A stretch of DNA of 64,000 nucleotides from Mycolicibacterium lutetiense (GCF_017876775.1 NZ_JAGIOP010000002.1:992001-1056000); one strand, 5' to 3'. Shown: positions 45,777-57,203, counted from the first letter of the stretch. Made by a program: numbers and translations. The notes: generated by a model from the letters alone, not told the origin.

Positions 45777-46298
45777 GTGAACCCAGGCAGTGTCGAGTCG
45801 CGCCAGCGCCCTGTGGTCCGCCGCGCCCGCACGTCCGATGTTCCGGCGATCAAGACCCTGGTCGATGTCTATGCGGGCAAGATCCTGCTGGAAAAAAACC
45901 TGGTGACGCTGTACGAGGCGGTCCAGGAATTCTGGGTGGTCGAACTCGACGGCGAGCTCGTCGGATGTGGCGCACTCCATGTGCTGTGGGCCGATCTCGG
46001 CGAGGTACGCACCGTGGCCGTGCACCCGAAGGTTCGCGGTACCGGTGTCGGGCATGTGCTCGTCGAGCAGTTGCTCGACGTGGCCCGCGATTTGCACCTA
46101 CGCCGGATCTTCGTGCTGACCTTCGAGGTCGACTTCTTCGGTAAGCACGGTTTCGAGGAGATCGAGGGGACTCCGGTGACCGCCGAGGTGTACGAGGAAA
46201 TGTGCCGCTCGTATGACACCGGTGTGGCGGAGTTCCTCGACCTGTCCTACGTCAAGCCCAACACCTTGGGCAACACCCGGATGCTGCTCACGCTGTAA
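45777..46298 (+). CDS. argA: N-acetylglutamate synthase (GNAT type)
   Basis: This 173-residue GNAT acetyltransferase makes N-acetylglutamate, the first step of arginine synthesis. Acetyl-CoA binding is by VRGTGVGHVLVEQLLD; earlier FWVVELDGELVGCGALHVLW and EVRTVAVHP are family-like. By order it matches Rv2747, the stand-alone synthase of M. tuberculosis. The GTG at 45777 is supported by a -10 box 7 nt upstream; the upstream frame over pgsA3 is not coding. Confidence 0.92.
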   Translation: MNPGSVESRQRPVVRRARTSDVPAIKTLVDVYAGKILLEKNLVTLYEAVQEFWVVELDGELVGCGALHVLWADLGEVRTVAVHPKVRGTGVGHVLVEQLLDVARDLHLRRIFVLTFEVDFFGKHGFEEIEGTPVTAEVYEEMCRSYDTGVAEFLDLSYVKPNTLGNTRMLLTL

Positions 46299-46323
46299 AC
46301 CTGCGTCAATTCAAGGGGGGATT

Positions 46324-47343
46324 GTGCGGAGATCGACAGCGGCGGTGCTGCCGAAAACGTTGGCGCTGGCCGTCATCGGCGTGTCCGTCGGGACCGGCGC
46401 GTCCGGTTGCGGTCTGCTCGGGGACCTCCTCGGCGGGCACAAATCCGCCGTGGAGGCAATCGCCGGCCAGTTGAAGTCGATGCCGGGCATATCCAGCGTC
46501 GACCTCGGCTACACCAACAACATCAGCAGCGGGGAGCAGATCCGACTCACGGCGGAGGTGGCTTCCTCGGCAACACCGGAGCAAGCCGGCGCGGCGGCCA
46601 GGATGTTCGCCGAACAGGGCCTGCATCGGCGCCTCGACCGCGCCAACTCCGCCGAGTTGGCGCTGACCTACCCGCTCGGCCTTACCCGTCCCAACTACTA
46701 CCTGCGCAGCGACTCCAGCGCGAATATCAGTGTGGAGTCCGGGCTGGATGGAATGTTGGTCGCCGACACCGTCGCCACCTGGTTGAGCGCGGCACGCGCA
46801 CCGATCGTCGAGTCGGTGCTGACCACCCCGACCTGGGGTGAGACCGATTCCTTCGACACCACAGTCGCGTTGCGCCCGGAGACGACCGCCGCGCAGGCCG
46901 AGGCGCTGCAACAACAGTTGCCCGGCCTGAGTGACGCGACCTGGGAAATCAACGCGTTCGACGAGCCCAACACGCGGCCCAACATCTTTCGCACCAATCC
47001 CGGACCGCCGACGGCAAAAGTTCTGACGCTGTGGCAGCAGGTCAGCGACGCCGTTGCTCCGTATGGCCACGTGAGCGGCGTCAGCAATGGGCCCGGGCAA
47101 CGAGTCCCGGGAACCTCAGTGGAGGTCGAGTTGCCTACCGGTCGCGGCGCCGAACCCGACCAGCAGCGCATTGCGCACGCCGTGGCCGCGCTGCTGAGCC
47201 AGTTCGGTCAACCAGTCACGCTGGAGTCGCATGCCGGTGCGGGTCCGATCGAGGTGCAGATCGGCGGCTGTTTCCAGCATGAACCCCAACACCGACGCCT
47301 CGCACTCGAACTGGAGCTAGCTGCCCAGTACGAGAAGTGCTGA
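46324..47343 (+). CDS. putative lipoprotein of unknown function
   Basis: The 339-residue protein has a signal peptide ending GASGC (lipidation Cys about residue 29) after TLALAVIGVSVGT. The mature part is soluble, mixed alpha/beta, with repeated motifs PGISSVDLGYTNNISSG near residue 55 and PGLSDATWEINAF near 205, and could comprise two related halves. I recognise no named family. The GTG at 46324 follows AAGGGGGG. It lies 25 nt after argA and abuts the ftsK stop codon from the other side. Confidence 0.75.
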   Translation: MRRSTAAVLPKTLALAVIGVSVGTGASGCGLLGDLLGGHKSAVEAIAGQLKSMPGISSVDLGYTNNISSGEQIRLTAEVASSATPEQAGAAARMFAEQGLHRRLDRANSAELALTYPLGLTRPNYYLRSDSSANISVESGLDGMLVADTVATWLSAARAPIVESVLTTPTWGETDSFDTTVALRPETTAAQAEALQQQLPGLSDATWEINAFDEPNTRPNIFRTNPGPPTAKVLTLWQQVSDAVAPYGHVSGVSNGPGQRVPGTSVEVELPTGRGAEPDQQRIAHAVAALLSQFGQPVTLESHAGAGPIEVQIGGCFQHEPQHRRLALELELAAQYEKC

Positions 47344-49926
47344 TCAGAACCCGTCCTGATGATCGTCGGCGTCGGCCCCGTTGGCGTCCGAGCCGCCCTG
47401 GATCAGCATCAGCGTGCCGGCCAACTCGTCGGGCTTGACGAGCACCTCCCGCGCCTTGGAACCCTCGGACGGACCGACGATGCCGCGGGTCTCCATCAGG
47501 TCCATCAGGCGGCCGGCCTTGGCGAACCCGACCCGCAGCTTCCGCTGCAGCATCGAGGTGGACCCGAACTGGCTCGACACGACCAGTTCCACGGCCTGCA
47601 GGAAGACGTCCATGTCGTCGCCGATGTCGCTGTCGATGTCGCGCTTCTCGACGGTCTTGACCGTGACGCCGTCGATGAACTCGGGCTGGGCCTGCTGTTT
47701 GGTGAATGCCACCACGGCCTGGATTTCGTCGTCGCTGACGAAGGCGCCCTGCACGCGGATCGGCTTGGGCGCTTCCGACGGCTGGAACAGCGCGTCACCC
47801 TTACCGGTGAGCTTTTCGGCGCCGATCTGGTCGAGGATGACGCGCGAGTTGGTGGCGTTGGTCACCCCGAACGCCATGCGGGACGGCACGTTGGCCTTGA
47901 TCAGGCCGGTCACCACCGACACCACCGGCTGCTGGGTCGCGAGCACCAGGTGAATACCCGCGGCGCGGGCCTTCTGGGTGATGCGCACGATGGCGTCCTC
48001 GACGTCACGCGGTGCCTGCATCATCAGGTCGGCGAGCTCGTCGACGACGCAGAGGATGTACGGATAGGTCTTGTAAACCCGCTCACTGCCCAGCGGTGTG
48101 GTGATCTCGCCCGAGCGCACCTTCTTGTTGAAGTCGTCGATGTGCCGGACACCGCTGGCGCTCATGTCCTGGTAGCGCTGCTCCATCTCCTCGACCAGCC
48201 AGGCCAGCGCCGCGGCGGCCTTCTTCGGGTCGATGATCACCGGCGTGATCAGGTGGGGAATCCCCTGGTACGGCGGGAACTCCACCATCTTCGGGTCGAT
48301 GAGGATCATCCGGACCTCGTCCGGAGTGGCCCGCTGCAGCACGGACACCAGCATCGAGTTGATGAAGCTCGACTTACCCGAACCGGTGGAGCCGGCGACC
48401 AGAAGGTGCGGCATCTTGGCCAGGTTGTAGCTGATGAAGTGGCCTTCGACGTCCTTGCCGATGCCGAACACCATCGGGTGGTGGTCCTTGCGGGTGCTGG
48501 GCGCGCTCAACACATCCTTGAGCCGCACCATCTCGCGGTCGCTGTTCGGCACCTCGACGCCGACCGCGGACTTGCCGGGGATCGGGGCCAGCAGGCGGAT
48601 GTGCTCGTTGGCCACCGCGTAGGCCAGGTTGCGCTGCAATTGGGTGAATCGCTCGACGCGGACACCGGGCCCGAGCTCGATCTCGTACCGGGTGACGGTC
48701 GGGCCGCGCTGGAAACCGGTGACGGTGGCGTCGACCTTGAACTGCTCCATCACCTCGGTGATGGCGTTCACGATGCGGTCGTTGTCCCGGCCGACCCGCT
48801 TCGGTGGGTCACCGTCGGCCAGCAGGTCCAGCGGCGGCAGGGTGTAGTCGCCCTCGACCACCCGGTCGATCACCAGGGTGTCGTCGTTCTTGGGTTTGGC
48901 CTCCGAGCTGGTACCAGCCTTGGCCTCGACCTTCTTGCGACGCGGCTTGACCGCGGGCTCTGGGACGGTCGGCGCATCGGCGTCGTCGGGCAGCGGGTAG
49001 TTGTCCATCGGGGTGCCGGTCGGCGCCTTGGGCGCCTCGATCGCGGCTGTTGGCCAGGTCTGGGCCTGCGTATCGCCTCGCGCGGTGTCGTCGTCGTAGT
49101 AACCGTCGGACAGATCGTCGTCTTCGTCGTACTCGTCGACGTAGTCCCCGTCGTACTCGTCGTCGTAGTCATCGTCGTGGAATGCCCGCGTGCTGAACAT
49201 CGTCTGCAGGGTCGAGGGCACCTCGCGGATGGTCGTGCCCGTGATGAGCAACAGACCGAACAGCGTGCCCATGAACAGCAGCGGTGCGGCGATCCACGCG
49301 GTCAGGCCGTCGGACAGGGGCCCACCGATGGCGAAGCCGACGAATCCGGCAGCGTGCTGACGCGCGAGGGGATCCTGCGGAGATCCCGACCACAAGTGCC
49401 ACAGGCCGAGCAGCGGCAGCGCGATCATGGCCGATCCCAGGATCAGCCGGGGGCGCGACTCCGGATCCGGCTCGGTGCGCATCAGTACAACGGCGATGCC
49501 GCCGAGGATGACGGGCGCGAGCACCACCGGCCCACCGATCAGGGTGCGCAGGGCGGTGTCGATCCACTGCCCCACCGGGCCGGCCGCGTGGAACCACGAG
49601 CTGGCGGCGACGACGACGGCGATTCCGAGCAGTGCCAGGGCCAGACCGTCGCGACGATGACCGGGTTCGATGTCGCGGGCGCGGCCCACCGAGCGGGCGG
49701 TCGAACCTGCGCCCTTGGCGAGCATCAGCCAGCCCGCGCGAGCCCCCTGGCCGAGCTTCTGGCCGGCGGCGGAGACGGGCGAGGTCTGTGGCCGGCGTGC
49801 GGGCTTACGCCGTGGCGCAGCCGGGCGGCCCTTGCGGGCCGGTGCCTGACGCCGCGAACCGCCCCGCGAGCTGGCATTCGACCTGCTCGAACGCGCTCCG
49901 GACCGGCCGGCGGTCTTGTTAGCCAT
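47344..49926 (-). CDS. ftsK: DNA translocase FtsK
   Basis: FtsK pumps DNA at the closing septum and helps dimer resolution. The 860-residue protein has four N-terminal membrane helices (about 75-220), an acidic Asp/Tyr-rich linker (about 240-300), an alpha/beta RecA-like motor with Walker A GSTGSGKSS and Walker B LCVVDELADLMM, and the C-terminal gamma winged-helix domain (SSQFGSTSMLQRKLRVGFAKAG) that reads polar DNA motifs. The ATG at 49926 is leaderless, with TAGGCT 7 nt upstream; a longer frame continues but has no support. Confidence 0.97.
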   Translation of the reverse strand: MANKTAGRSGARSSRSNASSRGGSRRQAPARKGRPAAPRRKPARRPQTSPVSAAGQKLGQGARAGWLMLAKGAGSTARSVGRARDIEPGHRRDGLALALLGIAVVVAASSWFHAAGPVGQWIDTALRTLIGGPVVLAPVILGGIAVVLMRTEPDPESRPRLILGSAMIALPLLGLWHLWSGSPQDPLARQHAAGFVGFAIGGPLSDGLTAWIAAPLLFMGTLFGLLLITGTTIREVPSTLQTMFSTRAFHDDDYDDEYDGDYVDEYDEDDDLSDGYYDDDTARGDTQAQTWPTAAIEAPKAPTGTPMDNYPLPDDADAPTVPEPAVKPRRKKVEAKAGTSSEAKPKNDDTLVIDRVVEGDYTLPPLDLLADGDPPKRVGRDNDRIVNAITEVMEQFKVDATVTGFQRGPTVTRYEIELGPGVRVERFTQLQRNLAYAVANEHIRLLAPIPGKSAVGVEVPNSDREMVRLKDVLSAPSTRKDHHPMVFGIGKDVEGHFISYNLAKMPHLLVAGSTGSGKSSFINSMLVSVLQRATPDEVRMILIDPKMVEFPPYQGIPHLITPVIIDPKKAAAALAWLVEEMEQRYQDMSASGVRHIDDFNKKVRSGEITTPLGSERVYKTYPYILCVVDELADLMMQAPRDVEDAIVRITQKARAAGIHLVLATQQPVVSVVTGLIKANVPSRMAFGVTNATNSRVILDQIGAEKLTGKGDALFQPSEAPKPIRVQGAFVSDDEIQAVVAFTKQQAQPEFIDGVTVKTVEKRDIDSDIGDDMDVFLQAVELVVSSQFGSTSMLQRKLRVGFAKAGRLMDLMETRGIVGPSEGSKAREVLVKPDELAGTLMLIQGGSDANGADADDHQDGF

Positions 49927-49939
49927 GCCCGCAAGCCTA
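49927..49939 (-). promoter_or_regulatory. leaderless promoter of ftsK
   Basis: TAGGCT on the minus strand (49934-49939) ends 7 nt before the ATG at 49926. Confidence 0.6.
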
Positions 49940-50085
49940 GTCGCATGTGCCCCACAATCAACATCTGCAACACGGGTCACAAGACGGTATCGAATGACAC
50001 TTAGCCATACGAACCGAATTTGCCGGCTCATCACCTAGGGTGGACACTCGTCCAGTTTCGGCACTCATCGAGGAGTTCTGCACCT

Positions 50086-50400
50086 ATGCCTGTTGTCGTC
50101 GTCGCCACCATGAAGGCCAAGCCCGAGTCCGTCGACGCGGTCCGCGAGGCCTGCACCAACGCGATCGCAGCCGTACACGACGAGCCGGGCTGCCAGCTGT
50201 ATTCACTGCACGAGGCGGACGGCACGTTCGTCTTCGTCGAGCAGTGGGCCGACGCCGATGCCCTCAAGGCTCACAGCACCGCGCCGGCCATCGGCACGCT
50301 GTTCGGCTCGATCGGCGAGCTGCTCGACGGCGCTCCCGATATCAAAATGTTGCAGCCCGTGGTGGCGGGTGATCCCGCCAAGGGACAGCTGCGCGCGTAA
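50086..50400 (+). CDS. antibiotic-biosynthesis-monooxygenase (ABM) family protein
   Basis: The 104-residue protein is a single ABM-fold unit ([54 protein letters not shown]), a dimeric alpha+beta barrel used by cofactor-free oxygenases and quinol-oxidising proteins. The substrate is unknown. The ATG follows GAGGAG. Its TAA overlaps the next ATG (TAATG), coupling it to a mycofactocin-type dehydrogenase. It matches Rv2749 by order. Confidence 0.88.
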   Translation: MPVVVVATMKAKPESVDAVREACTNAIAAVHDEPGCQLYSLHEADGTFVFVEQWADADALKAHSTAPAIGTLFGSIGELLDGAPDIKMLQPVVAGDPAKGQLRA

Positions 50401-51227
50401 TGACCACCGACGCTCCCCTGGCCGGCAAGGTCGCCTTCATCACCGGCGCCGCGCGCGGCCAGGGGCGGGCCGAGGCCCTGCGACTGGCCGCCGACGGGGC
50501 CGACATCATCGCGGTGGATCTGTGCGAGCAGATCGAGTCGGTGCCCTATCCCCTGGCCACTCCCGATGATCTGACCACCACGGTCAAGCTGGTCGAGGAG
50601 ACCGGCGCGCGGATCGTGGCGCTGCAGGCCGATGTCCGTGACGAGCAGGCCCTGCAGGCGGCGCTGCAGACGGGTGTGGACCAGCTCGGCCGACTCGACA
50701 TCGTCGTCGCCAATGCCGGCATCGCTCCGATGCAGTCGGGCCCAGATGGCTGGCGCGACGTGATCGACGTGAACCTGACCGGCACGCACCACACCGTCGA
50801 GGTGGCCATTCCGATCATGGTCTCCCAGGGCGACGGCGGGTCGATCGTGTTGATCAGCTCGGCGGCCGGACTGATCGGGGTGGGCGGCGGCGACCGCGGC
50901 TCGCTGGGCTACACCGCGGCCAAACACGGGGTGGTCGGACTGATGCGGGCCTACGCCAACTTCCTCGCCCCCCACAGCATCCGGGTCAACTCCGTCCACC
51001 CCACCGGGGTAGACACCCCGATGATCAACAACGAGTTCACCCGCGGGTGGCTGAAGCACATCGCCGAGGAGCTGAACGCACCGACCGATTTCAGCAATGC
51101 GCTACCGGTGCAGGTCATCCAGTCGGAGGACGTCGCGAATGCGGTGGCCTGGCTCGTGTCGGATCAGGCGCGCTACATCACCGGGGTGACACTTCCGGTG
51201 GATGCCGGCATCGTCAACAAGCGATGA
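50400..51227 (+). CDS. SDR family oxidoreductase, mycofactocin-dependent type
   Basis: The 275-residue short-chain dehydrogenase has the NAD-binding [16 protein letters not shown], the NAG-type VANAGIAP, and the catalytic YTAAK; the insertion after the first helix ([16 protein letters not shown]) is characteristic of the mycofactocin-coupled subgroup, in which NADH stays bound and is regenerated by mycofactocin. The substrate is unknown. By order it matches Rv2750. It overlaps both neighbours by start/stop codons and is in one unit with the ABM and methyltransferase genes. Confidence 0.9.
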   Translation: MTTDAPLAGKVAFITGAARGQGRAEALRLAADGADIIAVDLCEQIESVPYPLATPDDLTTTVKLVEETGARIVALQADVRDEQALQAALQTGVDQLGRLDIVVANAGIAPMQSGPDGWRDVIDVNLTGTHHTVEVAIPIMVSQGDGGSIVLISSAAGLIGVGGGDRGSLGYTAAKHGVVGLMRAYANFLAPHSIRVNSVHPTGVDTPMINNEFTRGWLKHIAEELNAPTDFSNALPVQVIQSEDVANAVAWLVSDQARYITGVTLPVDAGIVNKR

Positions 51228-52093
51228 GCAACCCCGTCGCTGCCACGGCCGTGGGCCCGATGGTGCTGGCCGCCGTCGAGCAGTACGAACCGGTGGAGCG
51301 GCGGTTGGTCGACGACGATATGGCGCTCTCATTCCTGCCGGCCGGGGTGCGCGCCTTCACCCGGACCACACGCTGGTCGGTTGCCCGCAGGCTTCTGGTC
51401 CAGGCCACCGAACGCTCGGGCCCGGGGCTGTGGGCGAATCTGACCTGCCGGAAGCGCTACCTCGGCGACAAACTCACACAGGCGTTGTCGGACATCGATG
51501 CCGTGGTGATTCTCGGCGCCGGCCTCGATACCAAGGCCTACCGACTGGCACGGCACAGTGCGATCCCGGTGTTCGAGGTGGACCTGCCGGTCAACATCGA
51601 GCGCAAACGTTCAGTGGTGCACGGCGCGCTGGGAACCGTGCCGGACTCGGTACACCTGGTACCGGTGGATTTCGAACACGACGATCTGGCCACCGAACTC
51701 GCCAGGCATGGCCACCGCGGTGAACACCGAACCTTTTTCGTCTGGGAAGGCGTGACGCAGTATCTGACCGCCGACGGTGTCAGGTCGACGTTCGAGTTCC
51801 TGCGTTCGGCGGCACCGGGCAGCCGGTTGGCATTCACGTATGTCCGCAGTGATTTCATCGACGGCACCCACCGCTACGGGGCCGAATCGTTGTATCGCCG
51901 GTTCCGGGTTCGCAGCCAACTGTGGCAGTTCGGGCTCGAACCAGACCGGGTGGCAGCGTTCATCGAGCCCTACGGCTGGCAGCTGACCGAGCAGGCCGGG
52001 CCCGACTACCTCACCGAGCACTACATTTCGCCGGCCGGGCGGAAACTGACCGCCTCGCAGGTGGAATGGATCGCCTACGCCGAAAAGTGTTAA
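51224..52093 (+). CDS. class I SAM-dependent methyltransferase (LCMT-like)
   Basis: The 289-residue protein belongs to the PPM1/LCMT family common in mycobacteria: [10 protein letters not shown] and [12 protein letters not shown] (SAM site with VVILGAG) and [11 protein letters not shown] are diagnostic. Its methyl acceptor is unknown. By order it matches Rv2751. The ATG overlaps the SDR stop codon (ATGA). Its 3' end overlaps the globin stop codon by 4 nt in the opposite direction. Confidence 0.9.
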   Translation: MSNPVAATAVGPMVLAAVEQYEPVERRLVDDDMALSFLPAGVRAFTRTTRWSVARRLLVQATERSGPGLWANLTCRKRYLGDKLTQALSDIDAVVILGAGLDTKAYRLARHSAIPVFEVDLPVNIERKRSVVHGALGTVPDSVHLVPVDFEHDDLATELARHGHRGEHRTFFVWEGVTQYLTADGVRSTFEFLRSAAPGSRLAFTYVRSDFIDGTHRYGAESLYRRFRVRSQLWQFGLEPDRVAAFIEPYGWQLTEQAGPDYLTEHYISPAGRKLTASQVEWIAYAEKC

Positions 52094-52497
52094 CAGGCAA
52101 CCAGCGCGTCGAGCTCGGCGGCATCGGCACCGGCCAGTCGCCGGTGCATGGCCTTGGCGATGCGCCCGGCCTGGAGCTTGGCCCGCTCGGCATACGGGCC
52201 TTCGAACAGCTCGTCGACGGTATCGGTCCACAAGGTCAGCCAACGTACGAAATGCTGCGCCGCCAACCGATGACGGGCGTGCAGTTCACGGTGCACGGTC
52301 AGGGCGCTGCCCCGGTAGAGCCCGGCACGGAACAGCACGGTCTCCCAGAAGTCCCCCATGACCGGGATGTGGGACCGCAGGCCTTTGACGCGTAGCTCGG
52401 TGAACGGCTCGGCAAGCACGGGATCGGAAAGTGCCTTGCTGTAGAACCGCCACAGCAACAGCTCCACGTCGTCGCGTCCCGCCAGGTCTTCAGCCAT
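52090..52497 (-). CDS. group III truncated haemoglobin
   Basis: The 135-residue globin has the compact 2-on-2 fold of trHb group III (DVELLLWRFYSKALSDPVLAEPF; HIPVMGDFWETVLF; HARHRLAAQHFVRWLTLWTDTVDELF), with the proximal His likely in the ARHRL region. Such proteins bind O2 or detoxify NO or peroxide; the role here is unknown. I do not recall this subgroup in M. tuberculosis. The ATG at 52497 follows AAAGGGA. Downstream convergence with the methyltransferase gene overlaps by 4 nt. Confidence 0.86.
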   Translation of the reverse strand: MAEDLAGRDDVELLLWRFYSKALSDPVLAEPFTELRVKGLRSHIPVMGDFWETVLFRAGLYRGSALTVHRELHARHRLAAQHFVRWLTLWTDTVDELFEGPYAERAKLQAGRIAKAMHRRLAGADAAELDALVAC

Positions 52498-52543
52498 CGG
52501 ACAGATCCCTTTCCGGGCCGGCCACACGCCTGGCCCTAGTTTT

Positions 52544-52566
52544 TACAATCACTGCTTGTATAAACT
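52544..52566. promoter_or_regulatory. imperfect inverted repeat in a divergent promoter region
   Basis: TTACAA and TTGTATAA flank the centre TCACTGC between the divergent globin and membrane-protein genes. It resembles TetR/MarR operators, but no regulator is encoded nearby. Confidence 0.35.
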
Positions 52567-52638
52567 CTAGCCATGATCACCGCGCCGATCCACCTCGGAT
52601 TGATGCACGGGTCTTTGGCAAGCTGGCAGGCATCCGTT

Positions 52639-52678
52639 GGCCCGAAAATCGGCCGGAAAACTGGCCGAGAAATCGGCC
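52639..52678. repeat. 12-bp tandem repeat, about three copies
   Basis: GGCC recurs at 52639, 52651, 52663 and 52675, with GAAAATC-like bases between (GGCCCGAAAATC, GGCCGGAAAACT, GGCCGAGAAATC). It lies just before the ATG of the membrane gene. Confidence 0.7.
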
Positions 52679-52694
52679 CGATGGGAGATATGTG

Positions 52695-53132
52695 ATGAAT
52701 GCCGGTCTGGCTGTCGCGGTTGCGGTCGCCTTCTGCTGGCTGGGCATGGTGCTGGCGATCTCGTTCATCGAGGCGCCGCTGAAGTTCCAGGCCCCGGGTG
52801 TGACGCTGCAGATCGGACTCGGCATCGGGCGCAGGGTTTTCCGCGCGCTCAACGCGGTGGAGACCGCATTCGCCGTCGTCCTCATTGCCATCTTCGCCAT
52901 GGACCGTCCGGCACCCGCCGTGATCGCGGCCCTCGCCACTGCCATCGTGGCGCTTGCGGTGCAGTTGATCGCGGTGCGGCCCAAGCTGATCCAACGTTCT
53001 AACGCCGTACTGGCCGTCGCCCCGGGCGAAGAGGCGGATTCACGTTCGCAGGCGCACTACTACTACGTCGGGTTCGAGCTCATCAAGGTGATCGCCCTGC
53101 TCGTCGGCGGGGCCCTGCTACTGGCCGGCTGA
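52695..53132 (+). CDS. small conserved membrane protein, four helices
   Basis: The 145-residue protein has membrane helices at about 3-22, 48-68, 72-92 and 125-143, with FIEAPLKFQAPGVTLQIGLGIGRRVFRALN in the first loop and a YYYVGFELIKV stretch before the last helix. It resembles DUF4149/DUF1772-type proteins, but I do not name a family. The ATG follows GGGAGATATGTG. The frame continues upstream through a 12-bp repeat, so a longer N-terminus is possible but less likely. Confidence 0.72.
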   Translation: MNAGLAVAVAVAFCWLGMVLAISFIEAPLKFQAPGVTLQIGLGIGRRVFRALNAVETAFAVVLIAIFAMDRPAPAVIAALATAIVALAVQLIAVRPKLIQRSNAVLAVAPGEEADSRSQAHYYYVGFELIKVIALLVGGALLLAG

Positions 53133-53789
53133 CTCCAGGCTCGGCGTATTGACCTGAACCACAACACCGTTCGAGTACGGCCGAAGCGGGTCGCGCGGAT
53201 TCGTCTCGGGAAGTATCAGGCGCCACCCCTGGTCCGGGTTCTTGTCCCGGGCCACCAGGAACCCGCCCCGCGCGCCCGGGCCGGCGAGCTCGTCGGCACT
53301 GCGGATCGGGCCGTCGGCGAACAGACCGCCGGCCTGAGCCTGCACCGCCGGGTCCGCGGCTGACCGCCCGAGCCAGGTGGCGATCGCGTCGTGGACATAC
53401 GCCGCCTGCGCGTCGGACAACCGGGTGTCGATCAGGATCGCGGCTTGGGCATCGGGAAAACCTGCCGGGTATACGTCGCACAGCACGCCACCCCGCATCA
53501 CCCGGTCATAGAAGCGACGTATCAGGATAGGGGGCATGAGCCTTGACCCCACCACGACAGTGGCGAGCGCCACCACGAACACGATGGTGACGATTGTGTC
53601 GGGACCCCGCTCTCGGACGACGACCGCATACAGCGCCCAAGGGAAAACGACCGCGAACAGGACAGCACCTACGACGAGCAGATACCGAAGAAAGTACGGG
53701 TACTCCACAACCCGCTTGATTTCGTCGACCGACCTGAACGGCGGGATCGGGCGGCGGCGTACGGGCACCTCGGGTGCGGGTCGGCTCAC
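53118..53789 (-). CDS. conserved membrane protein of unknown function
   Basis: The 223-residue protein has a cytoplasmic start (MSRPAPEVPVRRRPIPPFRS), two membrane helices (about 34-56 and 65-85) and a soluble C-terminal part with VYPAGFPDAQAAILIDTRLSD and YSNGVVVQVNTPSLE. No function is recognised. The GTG start is leaderless, with TAGATT 6 nt upstream. It overlaps the end of the opposite membrane gene by 15 nt. Confidence 0.72.
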   Translation of the reverse strand: MSRPAPEVPVRRRPIPPFRSVDEIKRVVEYPYFLRYLLVVGAVLFAVVFPWALYAVVVRERGPDTIVTIVFVVALATVVVGSRLMPPILIRRFYDRVMRGGVLCDVYPAGFPDAQAAILIDTRLSDAQAAYVHDAIATWLGRSAADPAVQAQAGGLFADGPIRSADELAGPGARGGFLVARDKNPDQGWRLILPETNPRDPLRPYSNGVVVQVNTPSLESAGQ

Positions 53790-53801
53790 CGACTCAATCT
53801 A
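53790..53801 (-). promoter_or_regulatory. leaderless promoter of the 53.1 kb membrane gene
   Basis: TAGATT on the minus strand (53796-53801) lies 6 nt before the GTG at 53789. Confidence 0.6.
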
Positions 53802-53836
53802 ACCGGCCGGGCGGGTCGCCCAGTGCACCAATTCGG

Positions 53837-55512
53837 CTAGATCTCGATGACGGTCGGGACGATCATCGGCTGACGCCGGTACGTCTCGCCCACCCACTTG
53901 CCCACGGTGCGCCGGACGGCCTGGGCGATCCGGTTCGGGTCGGTGATGTTATCGGCGGCAAGGCTTTCCAGCTCCCGCTCGACATTGTGGGCGACCGCCT
54001 CCAGCGCCTTCGGATCCTCGGAGAACCCCCGGGAATACAGATGCGCCGGAGCGGCGGGCTTTCCGGTCTCGCGGTGGATGACCACCGTCACCGCCACGAA
54101 ACCCGAGGACAGGATGAGGCGTTCACCGAGCGTGGCGTCACCGACGTCCCCGGTGATCAGTCCGTCGACGAACATCTTGCCGACGGGCACCGCACCGGAG
54201 ATGGCGGCCTTACCGGCCACCAGATCCACACTCACGCCGTTCTCGGCCAGCACGATGTTCTCCGGCGGCACCCCGGTGCTGGCGGCCAGCGCCGCATTGG
54301 CACGCATGTGACGCCAGGTGCCGTGCACCGGCATCACGTTCCGGGGCCGCACCCCGTTGTAGAGGAACAGCAGCTCACCCGCGTAGGCGTGGCCGGAAAT
54401 GTGAACGCGCGCTTGGGCGTTGGTGACGACACGGGCGCCGATCTTGGCCAGCGCGTCGATGACTCCGTAGACCGCTTCCTCATTGCCCGGGATCAGCGAC
54501 GAGGACAGGATGATCAGATCACCCGCGGTCAGCGTGATGCTGCGATGCTCGCCGCGCGACATCCGCGACAGCGCGGCCATCGGCTCACCCTGGGTGCCGG
54601 TGGTGATCAGTACGACCTTCTCGGCCGGCATCATCTCGGCCGCGCCGATGTCGAGGATGTCGTCGTCGGCGACGCGCAGGTAGCCCAGCTCGCGGGCAAT
54701 GCCCATGTTGCGCACCATCGACCGTCCGACGTACGAAACCTTCCGGCCCAGTGCCACGGCCGCATCGGTGATCTGTTGCACGCGATCGACATTCGAGGCG
54801 AAGCAGGCCACGATCACGCGGCCCTCGGCACCGCGGATCAGCCGGTGCAACGTCGGGCCGACCTCGCTCTCCGACGGGCTGACACCCGGGTGTTCGGAAT
54901 TGGTCGAGTCACACAGGAACAGGTCGACACCGGCATCGCCGAGCCGCGACATGCCCGGCAGATCCGTCGGGCGACCGTCGAGCGGCTGCTGGTCGAGCTT
55001 GATGTCACCGGTGTGCAGCACGGTGCCGGCGCCGGTGTGGATCGCGACGGCCAGACATCCCGGGATCGAATGGTTGACGGCGAAGTACTCGCATTCGAAG
55101 ACGCCGTGCTGGCTGCTCTGCCGCTCGCCGACCTCGACGAACACCGGCTTGATCCGGTGTTCGCGGCACTTCTCGCGGATCAGCGCGATGGTGAACTTCG
55201 AACCGACCACCGGGATGTCCGGACGCAGCTTGAGCAGGAACGGGATCGCCCCGATGTGATCCTCGTGGGCATGGGTGACGACGAGCGCCTCGACATCGTC
55301 GAGACGGTCCTCGACGTGGCGCAGGTCCGGCAGGATCAGGTCGACGCCCGGTTCGTCGTGCCCGGGAAAGAGCACCCCGCAGTCCACGATGAGCAGTCGG
55401 CCCAGGTGCTCGAAGACCGTCATATTGCGGCCTATTTCACTGATTCCGCCCAGCGCGGTAACTCGCAGACCGCCGGCGGCAAGAGGCTTGGGGGGCGCGA
55501 GTTCGGTGCTCA

Positions 55513-55513
<1 letters not shown>
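53837..55513 (-). CDS. rnj: ribonuclease J
   Basis: The 558-residue enzyme is a zinc metallo-beta-lactamase/beta-CASP nuclease with 5'-3' exo- and endoribonuclease activity, used in rRNA maturation and mRNA decay. The metal site THAHEDHIG, then VNHSIPG, HTGDIKLDQQP and CDSTN are visible, followed by the beta-CASP domain and a C-terminal domain. The GTG start overlaps the dapA stop codon by one base, so it is coupled with dapA. It matches Rv2752c. Confidence 0.96.
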
Positions 55514-57191
<1,678 letters not shown>

Positions 57192-57203
57192 TCGCCCACC
57201 CTA
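57192..57203 (-). promoter_or_regulatory. leaderless promoter of thyX
   Basis: TAGGGT on the minus strand (57198-57203) lies 6 nt before the GTG at 57191. Confidence 0.65.

Noticed and set aside
47359-50004. An 881-codon open frame on the plus strand across ftsK, and similar long frames opposite rnj and the acyl-CoA dehydrogenase
   Set aside because: They are antisense frames kept open by high GC at the third codon position. They show no domain signatures and no ribosome sites, while the opposite strand carries well-conserved proteins.
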